Shown piece by piece: positions 1-9,106 of a stretch of 64,000 nt of DNA. Each line of letters opens with the position of its first letter. The stretch's first letter is position 1. The position numbers and the translations under genes were made by a program. The DNA comes from Xylophilus ampelinus (GTDB lineage: Bacteria; Pseudomonadota; Gammaproteobacteria; Burkholderiales; Burkholderiaceae_C): positions 155,769-219,768 of the forward strand of contig NZ_QJTC01000002.1 in assembly GCF_003217575.1 (NCBI RefSeq), in the 5' to 3' direction. The notes below the pieces were generated by a model. That model did not search any database, was not told the DNA's origin, and saw nothing but the letters and a program-made list of their open reading frames with translations.

Positions 1-104
1 ACGCCGAGAACCCCGACTTCGAACCGATATTCGTCCAACCCGACGAACCTTTCGAGATCGAGGGCCTGGCCGTGGGCCTGATCCGCAACACGATACTCAT
101 GTAG
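1..104 (+). CDS. lexA: LexA repressor, C-terminal end (partial)
   Basis: The open frame from position 3 encodes the last 33 residues of a protein and ends with TAG at 102-104. The segment NPDFEPI followed by [11 protein letters not shown] matches the C-terminus of LexA (E. coli LexA ends with a near-identical IEGLAVGVIRN). This is the tail of the S24 self-cleaving peptidase and dimerisation domain of the SOS repressor. The rest lies outside the window. Another S24-family repressor cannot be fully excluded. If it is LexA, the regulator that would bind the two prophage LexA boxes is encoded about 10 kb from them. Confidence 0.8.
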   Translation, partial: AENPDFEPIFVQPDEPFEIEGLAVGLIRNTILM

Positions 105-227
105 CGTCTTCTGCAGCGCCAGGTGGCGGGCGTTCGGCAGGCTTGGTTTTCAAGCACTGGCGACCCTGGCGGCTGCACCTCTTCCAAATCCTGCCGTTCC
201 TGAACCTTCTTCGATCTGGAGTTACGC

Positions 228-572
228 ATGGGATTTGCCGCTATCGCACAGGCAGGGATTTTTGCGCCCTTTTCTTCCTGGATGTGGCGCCGCGCAGGAG
301 ACCGCCGGCACGCGCGCCCTGCAGCCACGCCTTCGACGCAGACCGCACCGCTGCGGCTGGTACCCCGCACCGTGAACGCAGCATCGGTCATTGCGGCGAT
401 GGGTTGCGTGGCGCCAGCCGGCGGCATGCCGTCCGCCCCGACGCGGCCGACACCGCTGCGAGTCGTGCGCGTCGTCGAAGGTCGCCAGAGCGCGCAGTAC
501 GCCGGGCGCATGGTGATCTCCGGCCGCATGGCCGACGTATGCGCGGAGCTGGAAAGGCTCGCGCCGCAGTAG
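228..572 (+). CDS. Small conserved hypothetical protein
   Basis: A 114-residue protein with no function I can name. The start is supported by a GGAG element about 6 bases upstream of the ATG. The N-terminus has a short hydrophobic stretch (GFAAIAQAGIFAPF), the middle is rich in Pro, Ala and Arg, and the C-terminus is more ordered (AGRMVISGRMADVCAELERL). The C-terminal part has the look of a conserved domain in Comamonadaceae hypothetical proteins, but this is from memory. It lies between lexA and the dehydrogenase gene, on the same strand as both. Confidence 0.55.
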   Translation: MGFAAIAQAGIFAPFSSWMWRRAGDRRHARPAATPSTQTAPLRLVPRTVNAASVIAAMGCVAPAGGMPSAPTRPTPLRVVRVVEGRQSAQYAGRMVISGRMADVCAELERLAPQ

Positions 573-751
573 ACCGTCGGCACCGTCCGATCGGGGAATC
601 GCAGCCGCTTTCGTGTCGCCGCAACAGGAACAGGCCGGGCGGGGCGTGGCCCCGTCGACGGGGTCCGGGCATCGCAATGGAGTATCCGGAAATACGCGGG
701 CCGCGTTGGCTGCCAAGTTCTACCCGGCGGGTGACAAGGCACAATCGGGGC

Positions 752-1759
752 ATGAATATTGTGATCCTCGACGACTATCAGGATGCGGTGCGCAAGCTGC
801 ATTGCGCTGCACGGTTGGACGCCTACTCCGCCAAGGTCTATACCAATACCGTCAAGGGTCTGGGCCAGTTGTCGGTCCGGCTGCGCGATGCGGAAATCAT
901 CGTCCTGATCCGGGAGCGGACACAGATCAACCGGCAGCTGATCGAGAAGCTGCCGCGCCTCAAACTGATCGCGCAGACGGGCAAGGTAGGTGGCCACATC
1001 GACGTGCAGACCTGTACCGAGCGGGGCGTGGCGGTGGCCGAGGGAGTCGGCTCGCCGATCGCGCCAGCCGAGTTGACCTGGGCGTTGACCATGGCGGCGA
1101 TGCGCCGCCTGCCCCAATACATCGCGAACCTCAAGCACGGCGCCTGGCAGCAGTCGGGCCTGCGGGCCGGGTCGATGCCGCCAAACTTCGGCATCGGCAA
1201 CGTGCTGCGTGGCAAGACGCTGGGAATCTGGGGTTACGGCAAGATCGGTCAGCTGGTCGCCGGCTACGGGCACGCCTTCGGTATGCATGTCCGGGTCTGG
1301 GGCCGCGATGCCTCGCGCGCCAAGGCGCGGGCCGACGGCTACCAGGCGGCCAACAGCCGCGAGGAGTTCTTCCAGCAATGCGATGTCGTTTCCCTTCATC
1401 TGCGGTTGAACGACGAGACACGCGGCATCGTCAAGCTCGACGACCTGTTGTGCATGAAGCCGACGGCCCTGATCGTGAACACATCGCGTGCGGAACTGAT
1501 CGAGCCCGAGGCGCTGCTCACGGCTCTCAACCGCGGCCGGCCCGGCATGGGCGCGATCGACGTGTTCGAGACCGAGCCGCCCCTGCAGGGCCACGCCCTG
1601 CTGCGGCTGGAGAACTGCATATGCACCCCGCATATCGGCTATGTGGAGCAGGACAGCTACGAGATGTACTTCGGCGCGGCGTTCGACAACGTCATCAACT
1701 ACATCCAGGGTGTTCCGACCAACATCGTGAACCCGGGTGCGCTGCAGGTCCGACGTTGA
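752..1759 (+). CDS. D-isomer-specific 2-hydroxyacid dehydrogenase
   Basis: A 335-residue NAD(P)-dependent oxidoreductase of the D-2-hydroxyacid dehydrogenase family (phosphoglycerate/glyoxylate/D-lactate dehydrogenase type). The Rossmann glycine motif GIWGYGKIG lies near residues 157-165. The catalytic triad is visible: Arg about 245 (NTSRAEL), Glu about 273 (DVFETEPP) and His about 294 (TPHIGY). The start at MNIVILDDY was chosen because the open frame extends about 200 residues upstream without family resemblance. The exact substrate cannot be told from sequence. It is monocistronic, with a hairpin downstream at 1776-1798. Confidence 0.85.
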   Translation: MNIVILDDYQDAVRKLHCAARLDAYSAKVYTNTVKGLGQLSVRLRDAEIIVLIRERTQINRQLIEKLPRLKLIAQTGKVGGHIDVQTCTERGVAVAEGVGSPIAPAELTWALTMAAMRRLPQYIANLKHGAWQQSGLRAGSMPPNFGIGNVLRGKTLGIWGYGKIGQLVAGYGHAFGMHVRVWGRDASRAKARADGYQAANSREEFFQQCDVVSLHLRLNDETRGIVKLDDLLCMKPTALIVNTSRAELIEPEALLTALNRGRPGMGAIDVFETEPPLQGHALLRLENCICTPHIGYVEQDSYEMYFGAAFDNVINYIQGVPTNIVNPGALQVRR

Positions 1760-1775
1760 GCGTGCTGCCGTCCTG

Positions 1776-1800
1776 AGGCGCCGATCCACAGGGCGCCTTC
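1776..1800 (+). terminator. Hairpin downstream of the dehydrogenase gene
   Basis: The arms AGGCGCC (1776-1782) and GGCGCCT (1792-1798) form a GC-rich hairpin followed by a pyrimidine-rich stretch (TCCTTCT). It lies between two convergent genes and may end transcription of the dehydrogenase gene. The T-run is poor, so this is a weak call. Confidence 0.35.
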
Positions 1801-1895
1801 CTTCTGCCGGACAGCGCCATCGCATCGTTCCACACAGAAGCTCTCGCGCGAAGGCGGCCGCGGTTGTGGCGGCTATGGCAGTCCGACCGCGAACG

Positions 1896-4088
1896 TCAAC
1901 TGTCGGACTCGGGCGCCCTGCCCTTGTCGAGCGCTTCCAGGTCCAGCAGATCGAAGTCGATCAGGTTGTCGTCGGTCCGTGGCGCCGGCCCGAAGCCGGC
2001 AGGTACCGCAGCGGCACGCGCGTCCGGGGCGGAGGGTGGCTCCGCCGGCATGTCGAAGCCGATGAGCGGCTCCAGACCGATGCCTTCGACGTCCTGGTCC
2101 TTGCGCAACTCTTCCAACGAGAAGCTCGGGCGGTAGTCGTTCAGGGCGTCGGACGGCGGGGTGTCGGGTGGTGACGCAGGAGCCAACTCGGATTCCAGGG
2201 ACGCCGCGGAGATACCCGCGCTCGATACGCCCGAGGCCGCCGCACCGGCGCCGCCGGTCACCACCGACGCACCTCGTGCCTTACCGCCCTGGCGCGAGGT
2301 CGGATCCCGCTGGATCGCAATGCGCGCCACCGCATGCAGCAGCAGGAGTTCGCGGTAGGCCTCCAGCTCGAAGGGCGCGGCGGGCAAGTGGCCCGGCTTG
2401 CGGAACAGGTAGTCCTCCAGCACGTCCAGGATGTCTTCGTGCTCCCAATGCACCTCGATGCGTGCCAGGGCCTCCGGATACTCTTCGAGCCGGCGGCGGC
2501 TCTTGAGAAAACCGGCGAAAACCGGCACGTCGGCGTTGAAGCTGGCGTTGAACTCGTCCCGCAGTTTCCGATAGGCATCGGTCAGGCTCAGCGTGTGCAA
2601 GATCTTCAGCAGGTCCAGATAGACCGCCGGGTTCACGCCAGGATGCGCGGCGATGTAGCTTTCCAGCAGCGCGATCGCCTGCTCGTACTGGCCGAGGGAC
2701 ACATAGAACTCGGCGTTCTGCTGCACGTCGAGCAAGGCATCGGTGTCGAGCTGGCGCAGCCCGTGCGCGGCGGCCGCCGCCGCCGCGGAGCTGGAGCCGG
2801 TCGCGGCGGGTGCCGCGTCGAATATCGGCTGCGCAGGCACGATCTCCGCCGCGACCACGGAAGCGGCCGCAGGCGCCGGTGCGACCGGCGCGGCCCGCTG
2901 CGGCAGGTCCTGCGGCGCACGGGCCACCGGCGCGGCGGCCGGGCGAGCCACCGGGGCGGGCGGTGCCACGACAGGAATCGGTTCCAGCACGGAGTCCTGG
3001 AAAAACGGCGCGACCGGCGCAGACCCCTCCGGCTGGCGCGGCCGCCACCAGACGGCGCCGGACGCATCCCGATTGCCACCGCGGCCGAACAGAAAGAAGA
3101 CGAGCGCCGCCACCAGCAGCGCCAGCGCACCGAGGGCGCCCCACAGGTAGTGCTGGCGTTCGCGTTCGGCTTCGTCGACGCGGGCCTGCCATTCGGCCTC
3201 TCGGGCCCGGTCACGTGCCGCATTGTCTTGCAGCGTCTTCACCTGGTCCTGCAGGGTCTGCGCGTTGCGGTTCTGCTCGGCTTCGGCCGGGGCGGTCGTC
3301 TCCGGCGAGGCTTCCGCGAACAGGCGGCGCCAGGCGGCTGCGGCCATCGCGCGCTGTTCGGGCGTCACCGTGGCGGCCGGGGCGATCATGTCGAAAGACG
3401 GCCGCAGCGGAAGGTCGTGCTCTTCGAGCCACTCGGTCGGCGACTGGAGTTCGAGCCGCGGCACGCCCGGTGCCGGGGCCTTGCGGGCCGGCGCGGCGTC
3501 GGGCCGGCGCGGTGCGGTCGGTCGGGATGCGGCGGCGGGCCGGGCAGTGCTGGCCGCCGGAGCGCTCCGGCCGGATGCGGACGGCGGCGGCGTACGGCTG
3601 GCGGAACCCTTGTCGGCCGATGCGATCGGCGGCAGCGCGGTGCCGTCGCCGCGGCGCGGCGGCTCCGCCACCGGGCGCCCCGGCAGCACGATGGCCGGCG
3701 CCGGATCGGCCTGTGCGGTGGGCGGGGATGCGAGCAGCACGTAGCGGCGCGCCAGGCCCTGCCCGCAGCCTGCCCGCAGGTTGACCGACACGACCGGCTC
3801 GTTCACCGCGATGGCCGACGCCAGCTGGATGCGCACCTGCGACGGCTGCGCGCCCGGCAGGGTGGCGATCTGGACCCGCGACGGATCGACCCGCGTCTCG
3901 CCGTAGAACAGTTCGGCATGGGCGCAGCTTGAACCACCGTCGGACGGGCCGTCCAGCGTCAGGTCGAATGTCAGCTGGAGCGGATGGCCGACGACGGCGG
4001 CGCCCTGCGGCGATCCCAGCGAAAGCGCATGGCCCGCCGAGGCCGCGGCCAGCAAGGCGATGCCGAAAGCGGTTTTACTGCTTGTCAC
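1896..4088 (-). CDS. FimV-like membrane protein
   Basis: A 730-residue protein with a signal peptide (residues 1 to about 21), an N-terminal beta-rich FimV-type region (SLGSPQGAAVVGHPLQ and a conserved RAGCGQG segment), a Pro/Ala-rich linker, a short coiled segment (about 265-310), one transmembrane helix near residues 315-336 and an acidic TPR-like C-terminus. This is the layout of the FimV/HubP family, inner-membrane peptidoglycan-associated proteins linked to type IV pili and cell-pole organisation. I see no clear LysM motif, unlike Pseudomonas FimV. It is divergent from the hydroxyacyl-CoA dehydrogenase gene with only 69 bp between, so the promoters overlap. Confidence 0.7.
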   Translation of the reverse strand: MTSSKTAFGIALLAAASAGHALSLGSPQGAAVVGHPLQLTFDLTLDGPSDGGSSCAHAELFYGETRVDPSRVQIATLPGAQPSQVRIQLASAIAVNEPVVSVNLRAGCGQGLARRYVLLASPPTAQADPAPAIVLPGRPVAEPPRRGDGTALPPIASADKGSASRTPPPSASGRSAPAASTARPAAASRPTAPRRPDAAPARKAPAPGVPRLELQSPTEWLEEHDLPLRPSFDMIAPAATVTPEQRAMAAAAWRRLFAEASPETTAPAEAEQNRNAQTLQDQVKTLQDNAARDRAREAEWQARVDEAERERQHYLWGALGALALLVAALVFFLFGRGGNRDASGAVWWRPRQPEGSAPVAPFFQDSVLEPIPVVAPPAPVARPAAAPVARAPQDLPQRAAPVAPAPAAASVVAAEIVPAQPIFDAAPAATGSSSAAAAAAAHGLRQLDTDALLDVQQNAEFYVSLGQYEQAIALLESYIAAHPGVNPAVYLDLLKILHTLSLTDAYRKLRDEFNASFNADVPVFAGFLKSRRRLEEYPEALARIEVHWEHEDILDVLEDYLFRKPGHLPAAPFELEAYRELLLLHAVARIAIQRDPTSRQGGKARGASVVTGGAGAAASGVSSAGISAASLESELAPASPPDTPPSDALNDYRPSFSLEELRKDQDVEGIGLEPLIGFDMPAEPPSAPDARAAAVPAGFGPAPRTDDNLIDFDLLDLEALDKGRAPESDS

Positions 4089-4157
4089 GCGCGGTCTTCT
4101 CCATGTCGCTCGATTCTGTCATACGGCCTCAAGAATACGCGGCGTGATAATTACCCC

Positions 4158-5678
4158 ATGCACAAGGTTTATCCCACCACCGCCGTGATCGGCGCAGGTG
4201 CCATGGGGCGCGGTATCGCACAGATGGCCGCGCAGACCGGCAGCACCGTCCTGGTGTTCGACCGGCAGCCGGGCGCCGCCGAACAAGCCGTCGAAGCGAT
4301 CCGTGCCCAATGGGACCGCATGGCCCGAAAAGGCCACCTGACCGCCGAAGCCGCTGCGGACCATGCCGGCCGGCTGTCGATGGCCGAATCCCTGCACGCC
4401 CTGTCGTCCACCACACTGGTCGTCGAGGCGATCGTCGAGCAACTCGATGCCAAGCGCCAGCTGTTCACCGCGCTGGAAGACATAGTCCCGACCACCACGG
4501 TGCTGGCGACCAACACCTCGTCGTTGTCGGTCACCGCGATCGCCGCACCGCTGCGGCATCCCGAGCGCTGCGCGGGGCTGCACTTCTTCAATCCGGTACC
4601 GCTGATGAAGGTGGTCGAGGTGATCGCCGGCCTGCGCACCGCGCCGGCCATCTGCGACGCCCTCCAGGCCTACGTCGCGCAGATGGGCCACACGGCGGTG
4701 CACGCGCAGGATACGCCGGGATTCATCGTCAACCACGCCGGCCGGGGATACGGCACCGAAGCGCTGCGCATCCTCGGGGAGAATATCACCGATGTCGCCA
4801 CCATCGACCGCATTCTGCGCGACCAGGTCGGCTTCAGACTGGGACCGTTCGAACTGATGGACTTGACCGGACTGGACATTTCGCACCCGGTCATGGAATC
4901 GATCTACCACCAGTACCACCAGGAGCCGCGCTACCGGCCCAGTGCGATCACCGCCCAGCGCCTGGCCGGCAACATGCTGGGCCGCAAGACCGGCGAAGGC
5001 TTCTATCGCTACGCGGATGGCAAGGCGGACCTGCCGGCCGAACCACCGGTGCCGGTGGTCGAGACGGTACCGCCCGTGTGGGTGTCGCCGCGCGCCGCGC
5101 GCCGCGCCGAGCTGCTGCAGTCGCTCAGGGACCTGGGCGCGACGGTCGAGACAGGTGCCGCCCCTTCGTCGAACGCTCTGACGATCGTGGCGCCGCTCGG
5201 CTTCGACATCACCACCGTGGCGGTGGTCGAGCGGCTCGATCCGGCACGCACCGTCGGCATCGACCTGCTGTTCGCCGATGCCGCCACGCGGCGCCGGGTG
5301 CTGGCGGTCAATCCCGCCACCCGCCGCGACATGCGCGACGCCGCCCATGCCTTGTTCGCCCGCGACGGCAAGCCGGTCAGCGTGGTGCGCGACAGCGGCG
5401 GCTTCGTGACGCAGCGGGTGGTCGCGACGATCGTCAACATCGCCTCCGACATGTGCCAGCAAGGCGTGTGCACGCCGCAGGACCTCGATACCGCGGTGAC
5501 GCTGGGCCTGGGATACCCGACCGGGCCCCTGGCGTTGGGCAACCTGCTCGGACCGACCAATGTCCTGGAGGTGCTGTTCAACCTGCAGACGGTCTACGGC
5601 GATCCGCGCTACCGTCCGAGCCCGTGGCTGCGCCGCCGCGGCGCGATCGGCCTGAGCCTGCTGCATACAGAAGACTAG
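4158..5678 (+). CDS. 3-hydroxyacyl-CoA dehydrogenase (PaaH/PaaC-like)
   Basis: A 506-residue enzyme oxidising 3-hydroxyacyl-CoA to 3-ketoacyl-CoA with NAD. The N-terminal NAD-binding motif GAGAMG is at residues 10-15, and the catalytic His is at about 142 in the HFFNPVPLMK motif. The first C-terminal domain reaches about residue 300 and a second, degenerate copy fills the rest. This two-copy layout of about 500 residues is that of the phenylacetate-pathway PaaH/PaaC type rather than FadB. The start MHKVYP places the Rossmann fold at the N-terminus, as in the family. An enoyl-CoA hydratase gene follows after 50 bp, probably in the same operon. Confidence 0.85.
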   Translation: MHKVYPTTAVIGAGAMGRGIAQMAAQTGSTVLVFDRQPGAAEQAVEAIRAQWDRMARKGHLTAEAAADHAGRLSMAESLHALSSTTLVVEAIVEQLDAKRQLFTALEDIVPTTTVLATNTSSLSVTAIAAPLRHPERCAGLHFFNPVPLMKVVEVIAGLRTAPAICDALQAYVAQMGHTAVHAQDTPGFIVNHAGRGYGTEALRILGENITDVATIDRILRDQVGFRLGPFELMDLTGLDISHPVMESIYHQYHQEPRYRPSAITAQRLAGNMLGRKTGEGFYRYADGKADLPAEPPVPVVETVPPVWVSPRAARRAELLQSLRDLGATVETGAAPSSNALTIVAPLGFDITTVAVVERLDPARTVGIDLLFADAATRRRVLAVNPATRRDMRDAAHALFARDGKPVSVVRDSGGFVTQRVVATIVNIASDMCQQGVCTPQDLDTAVTLGLGYPTGPLALGNLLGPTNVLEVLFNLQTVYGDPRYRPSPWLRRRGAIGLSLLHTED

Positions 5679-5728
5679 ACGGCGCGCCCACCCGCCGCCG
5701 CCCACCGCATCCCACGACAAAGGCCCGC

Positions 5729-6502
5729 ATGCCCGCCGAGCTAAAGACCAGCAGCCATGGTGCCACCATGGTGCTCACGCTGCACAACCCCGACCAGCGC
5801 AACGCGCTCGGCCCCGCGATGTACGCCGCGGGCATCGAAGCACTCAATGCCGCCGGGCCCGAAGTGCGCTCGGTCGTCATCGCGGGATCGGGTGGCTCCT
5901 TCTCCGCCGGCGGCGACCTGCAGCGCCTGCAGAACAACCGCCAGCAACCACCCGAAGTGCAGGCGCAGAGCATCGACGCGCTCCACCTGTGGCTGGAGGA
6001 AATCCGCTCGTTCCCCTGTCCCGTGATCGCGGCGGTGGAAGGCGCTGCGGCCGGTGCCGGCTTCTCGCTGGCGCTGGGCTGCGACTTCATCGTGGCCGCC
6101 AGCAATAGCGTCTTCGCGATGTCGCACACCGGCGTGGCGCTCTCGCCCGACGGCGGAGGCTCGTGGCAGCTGGCGCGCTTCCTGCCCCGCCAGCTGGCCA
6201 GCGAACTGATCATGCTGGGCCAGCGGATCGACGCCGAGCGGCTGCGGCACTTCGGCATCGTCAACCGGGTCTGCGCGCCGGGCGGCGCGCTGGAGGAGGC
6301 GCTGACCCTGGCCGAGCAGCTGAACCAGCGCGCGCCCAACGCGCTCGCCAGCGTCAAAGAACTGCTGAGCGGCGCGATGGACCACCCGCTCGGCCCGCAT
6401 CTGGCCAGGGAGCGCGACCAGTTCGTGCTGAACCTGCACCACGCCAACGCCGGCATCGGCATCGGCGCCTTTCTCGGCAATACACGGCCCGATTACGAAT
6501 GA
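5729..6502 (+). CDS. Enoyl-CoA hydratase/isomerase family protein (crotonase fold)
   Basis: A 257-residue crotonase-superfamily enzyme. The oxyanion-hole segments are SFSAGGDL (about 62-69) and GAAAGAGFSLALGCDF (about 110-125). The usual first catalytic Glu position reads SHTGVALS, and an acidic residue remains at Asp about 141 (SPDGGGS), as in isomerase-like members such as PaaG. From memory it resembles proteins annotated as alternative-type oxepin-CoA hydrolases, which would fit aromatic or phenylacetate degradation with the preceding dehydrogenase, but this is not provable here. A hairpin repeat (6539-6555) follows, then a Crp/Fnr gene. Confidence 0.8.
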   Translation: MPAELKTSSHGATMVLTLHNPDQRNALGPAMYAAGIEALNAAGPEVRSVVIAGSGGSFSAGGDLQRLQNNRQQPPEVQAQSIDALHLWLEEIRSFPCPVIAAVEGAAAGAGFSLALGCDFIVAASNSVFAMSHTGVALSPDGGGSWQLARFLPRQLASELIMLGQRIDAERLRHFGIVNRVCAPGGALEEALTLAEQLNQRAPNALASVKELLSGAMDHPLGPHLARERDQFVLNLHHANAGIGIGAFLGNTRPDYE

Positions 6503-6538
6503 AAAGTGGCGGCAGCCGGCGCAGGACGCCGACTTCTA

Positions 6539-6555
6539 GCTATTAATTCAATAGC
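6539..6555. repeat. Short palindromic intergenic element GCTAT-ATAGC type
   Basis: GCTATTAATTCAATAGC is a small AT-rich inverted repeat inside otherwise GC-rich DNA, between the enoyl-CoA hydratase and Crp/Fnr genes. A related element (GCTATCAAATATATAGC) is at 61823-61839 before valS. Similar interspersed palindromes are common in Comamonadaceae genomes as I recall them. No function is assigned. Confidence 0.45.
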
Positions 6556-6614
6556 ATTCCGCAGTCAGGCGATTCGGCCTTTGCAGGAGCCCCCCGTCAC
6601 CCACACGGCAGACC

Positions 6615-7334
6615 ATGGACGAACCGATTCTCACCATCGAAGAACGCGAGGCGATCAACTCCGGTCGCTGGTTTTCTTCCTTGTCGCCCTCCCTGCGCCA
6701 CGACATCCTCAGATGCGCGTACGTCAAACGCTACAAGGACGGCGACCTGCTGGCGGCCCGGGGCGACTCCCCGCAAGAGTGGGTGGCCTGCGCCCGCGGC
6801 GCGGTGCGCGTCAGCTCCACCTCGGTATCGGGCAAGCAGATCACCCTCACCTATGTGGAGCCGGGCATCTGGTTCGGAGACGTGGCCTTCTTCGACGGCG
6901 AGAAGCGAACCCACGACTGCTACGCTCACGGCGACACCACCACCCTTTGCGTGGCGCGGGCCGACTTCCGCGATATCCTGTCGGCCCACGTCGAGCTGTA
7001 CGAGGCGCTGCTGCGTCTGCACGCCCGCCGCATCCGCACGCTGTTCGGGCTGGTGGAAGACCTCAACACCCTGCCTCTGCGGGCGCGGCTGGCCAAGCAG
7101 CTGGGGCACCTGGCCCGCAGCTACGGCGTGCCGAGCCTGGGCGACAACAACGAGATCCGCATCTCGCTCCACCTGGCACAGGAAGAACTGGCCCAGCTCC
7201 TGGGTGCCTCGCGCCAGCGCGTGAACCAGGAATTGAAGACGATGGAGCGCGAGGACGTGATCCGCATCGAAACCGCCGGTCTGGTGGTGCGCGACCGACA
7301 GGCGCTGCGCAGCATCGGCGACGCAGACCACTGA
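6615..7334 (+). CDS. Crp/Fnr family transcriptional regulator
   Basis: A 239-residue regulator with an N-terminal cyclic-nucleotide-binding-type beta-roll (about 30-140) and a C-terminal Crp-type winged helix (HTH around LAQEELAQLLGASRQRVNQE, about 190-210). I see no Cys cluster like that of Fnr, so the effector is probably a small ligand or unknown. Its position between beta-oxidation genes and a phosphotransferase gene suggests local control of this acyl-CoA cluster, but that is inference. Confidence 0.85.
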   Translation: MDEPILTIEEREAINSGRWFSSLSPSLRHDILRCAYVKRYKDGDLLAARGDSPQEWVACARGAVRVSSTSVSGKQITLTYVEPGIWFGDVAFFDGEKRTHDCYAHGDTTTLCVARADFRDILSAHVELYEALLRLHARRIRTLFGLVEDLNTLPLRARLAKQLGHLARSYGVPSLGDNNEIRISLHLAQEELAQLLGASRQRVNQELKTMEREDVIRIETAGLVVRDRQALRSIGDADH

Positions 7335-7362
7335 CCCGGGCCCCTCGATCGACCAAGGCCCC

Positions 7363-8451
7363 ATGACCACCAGCTACAGCCACTTCGAAGTCACCCGCCC
7401 GGTGTCCGACCAGCACGTGATCGACGTGCCCGCACTGGAGGCATGGCTCTCCACCCGTATCGAGGGCTTCGAAGGACCTTTGTCGGTGGAGATGTTCAAG
7501 GGCGGCCAGTCCAACCCCACCTACAAGCTGGTCACGCCGTCGACCGCGTACGTGCTGCGCTCGAAGCCCGGCCCGATGGGCAAGCTGCTGCCGTCGGCCC
7601 ATGCGATCGAGCGCGAATTCACCGTGATGCGGGGCCTGCGCGACACCGCCGTGCCGGTGCCCCGGATGCACGTGCTGTGCGAGGACGAGTCGGTCATCGG
7701 CCGCGCCTTCTACGTCATGGAGTTCATGCAAGGCCGGGTGCTCTGGGACCAGACCCTGCCCGGCATGTCGAATGCCGAGCGGGCTGCCCTCTACGAAGAA
7801 ATGAACCGGGTCATCGCGGCGCTGCACACCGTCGACCACCGGGCCTGCGGACTGGAGGCCTACGGCAAGCCGGGCAACTACTTCGCGCGCCAGATCGCCC
7901 GCTGGAGCCGCCAGTACCAGGCCTCGGTCACCGTGCCGATCCCGGAGATGGACCGACTGATGGAATGGCTGCCGGCGCACATGCCGGCCAGCGCCCGCGA
8001 CGAGCGCCATACCCGCGTGGTCCACGGCGACTACCGACTCGACAACCTGATGCTCCACCCCACCGAGCCGAAGGTGCTCGCAGTGCTCGACTGGGAACTG
8101 TCGACGCTCGGCCATCCGCTGGCCGACCTCAGCTACCACTGCATGGCCTGGCACATTCCGCAGGGCTCGTTGCGCGGCATCGGCGGCGTCGATATCGCGG
8201 CGCTCGGCATCCCTTCCGAGGCCGACTACATCGCCCGCTACTGCGAACGCGCAGGCTTCGCGACGCCGGCCGAATTGGCGCCGGACTGGAACTTCTACAT
8301 CGCCTACAACATGTTCCGCATCGCGGCGATCCTGCAGGGCATCGCCAAGCGGGTGGAGACCGGCACCGCGTCCAGCGCGCAGGCCGTCGCCTCGGGCGCC
8401 GGCGCACGGCCGATGGCCGAGTTGGCTTGGCGTTTCGCGCAGAAGGCTTGA
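7363..8451 (+). CDS. APH-type phosphotransferase family protein
   Basis: A 362-residue protein kinase-like phosphotransferase. The catalytic loop HGDYRLDN starts at His about 221, and the metal-binding DWE is at Asp about 243 (VLDWELSTLGHPLADL). The glycine-rich N-lobe segment is GGQSNPTYKL. This subfamily resembles the N-terminal kinase domain of ACAD10/ACAD11 and is often encoded with acyl-CoA dehydrogenases, which fits the neighbouring beta-oxidation genes. A role in phosphorylating hydroxyacyl-CoA intermediates is an inference from that family. The gene starts 28 bp after the Crp/Fnr gene. Confidence 0.8.
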   Translation: MTTSYSHFEVTRPVSDQHVIDVPALEAWLSTRIEGFEGPLSVEMFKGGQSNPTYKLVTPSTAYVLRSKPGPMGKLLPSAHAIEREFTVMRGLRDTAVPVPRMHVLCEDESVIGRAFYVMEFMQGRVLWDQTLPGMSNAERAALYEEMNRVIAALHTVDHRACGLEAYGKPGNYFARQIARWSRQYQASVTVPIPEMDRLMEWLPAHMPASARDERHTRVVHGDYRLDNLMLHPTEPKVLAVLDWELSTLGHPLADLSYHCMAWHIPQGSLRGIGGVDIAALGIPSEADYIARYCERAGFATPAELAPDWNFYIAYNMFRIAAILQGIAKRVETGTASSAQAVASGAGARPMAELAWRFAQKA

Positions 8452-8562
8452 CCTGTCCGGGTCGACGGCCATGCGATTTCTGTAACAGTCTGATGGGTGC
8501 CTATCGAATACCGAGGGGCTTTGCCAGATACTGGCGACGTGTTCAATCCAACAGGAATCGCC

Positions 8563-8928
8563 ATGAAAACGACACGCAACTCCTTGCGCCCACTGCCCGC
8601 CGCACTGCTGCTGGCCACCCTGGCTTTCGGGTTCACCGCCCACGCCCAAACGGCGACCGTGCCGCCTGCCGAAACCGCCGTGTCGCCTGGGTCGACCCAA
8701 CCGGGTGCCGGCAAGCGCGCAGTGGAAAGAACCAAGCGCACCGCCCGCCGTGCAGGCAACGCCACCAAGCGCGGCGCCAAGAAGGTCGTCAACGGCACCG
8801 AGAACGTGGCGGAGCGTGCCGGCGGCGCCGTGCGCCGCACCGGCGAGCGGATCGGCGACAAGCTACCGCCCGCACCACGCGACCAGGGCCTGAACGGCGT
8901 CGGCCAGCCCCGCGTACCTGCGAACTGA
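8563..8928 (+). CDS. Small basic exported protein, unknown function
   Basis: A 121-residue protein with a clear signal peptide (PAALLLATLAFGFTAHA, cleavage near residue 29), followed by a Lys/Arg/Ala-rich mature part with repeated basic segments (ERTKRTARRAGNATKRGAKK). The composition is like histone H1 or other basic nucleoid-type tails but exported. The start follows an ACAGGAAT element. No enzyme motif is visible. Confidence 0.6.
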   Translation: MKTTRNSLRPLPAALLLATLAFGFTAHAQTATVPPAETAVSPGSTQPGAGKRAVERTKRTARRAGNATKRGAKKVVNGTENVAERAGGAVRRTGERIGDKLPPAPRDQGLNGVGQPRVPAN

Positions 8929-9106
8929 TCGGGTATCGCCGAGCCGCACCGGTCAGACCGGTGGCCGCTGTCCGAGCCCCGCTGCCGGCGGGTTTTGTCC
9001 TACACGGGCTCGCGGCGCGTGGGGTGGGCGCTGCTAGGCGACCCTTCGCTAGATTGGCGTCTTACGTTGCAGCGCGCTGCGATCCTTCCACTGACCGGAG
9101 ATATCC

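Noticed and set aside
143-751. N-terminal extension of the hydroxyacid dehydrogenase frame
   Set aside because: The extra 203 residues are Arg-rich, overlap another plausible gene (228-572) and have no family similarity. The start at 752 fits the family.
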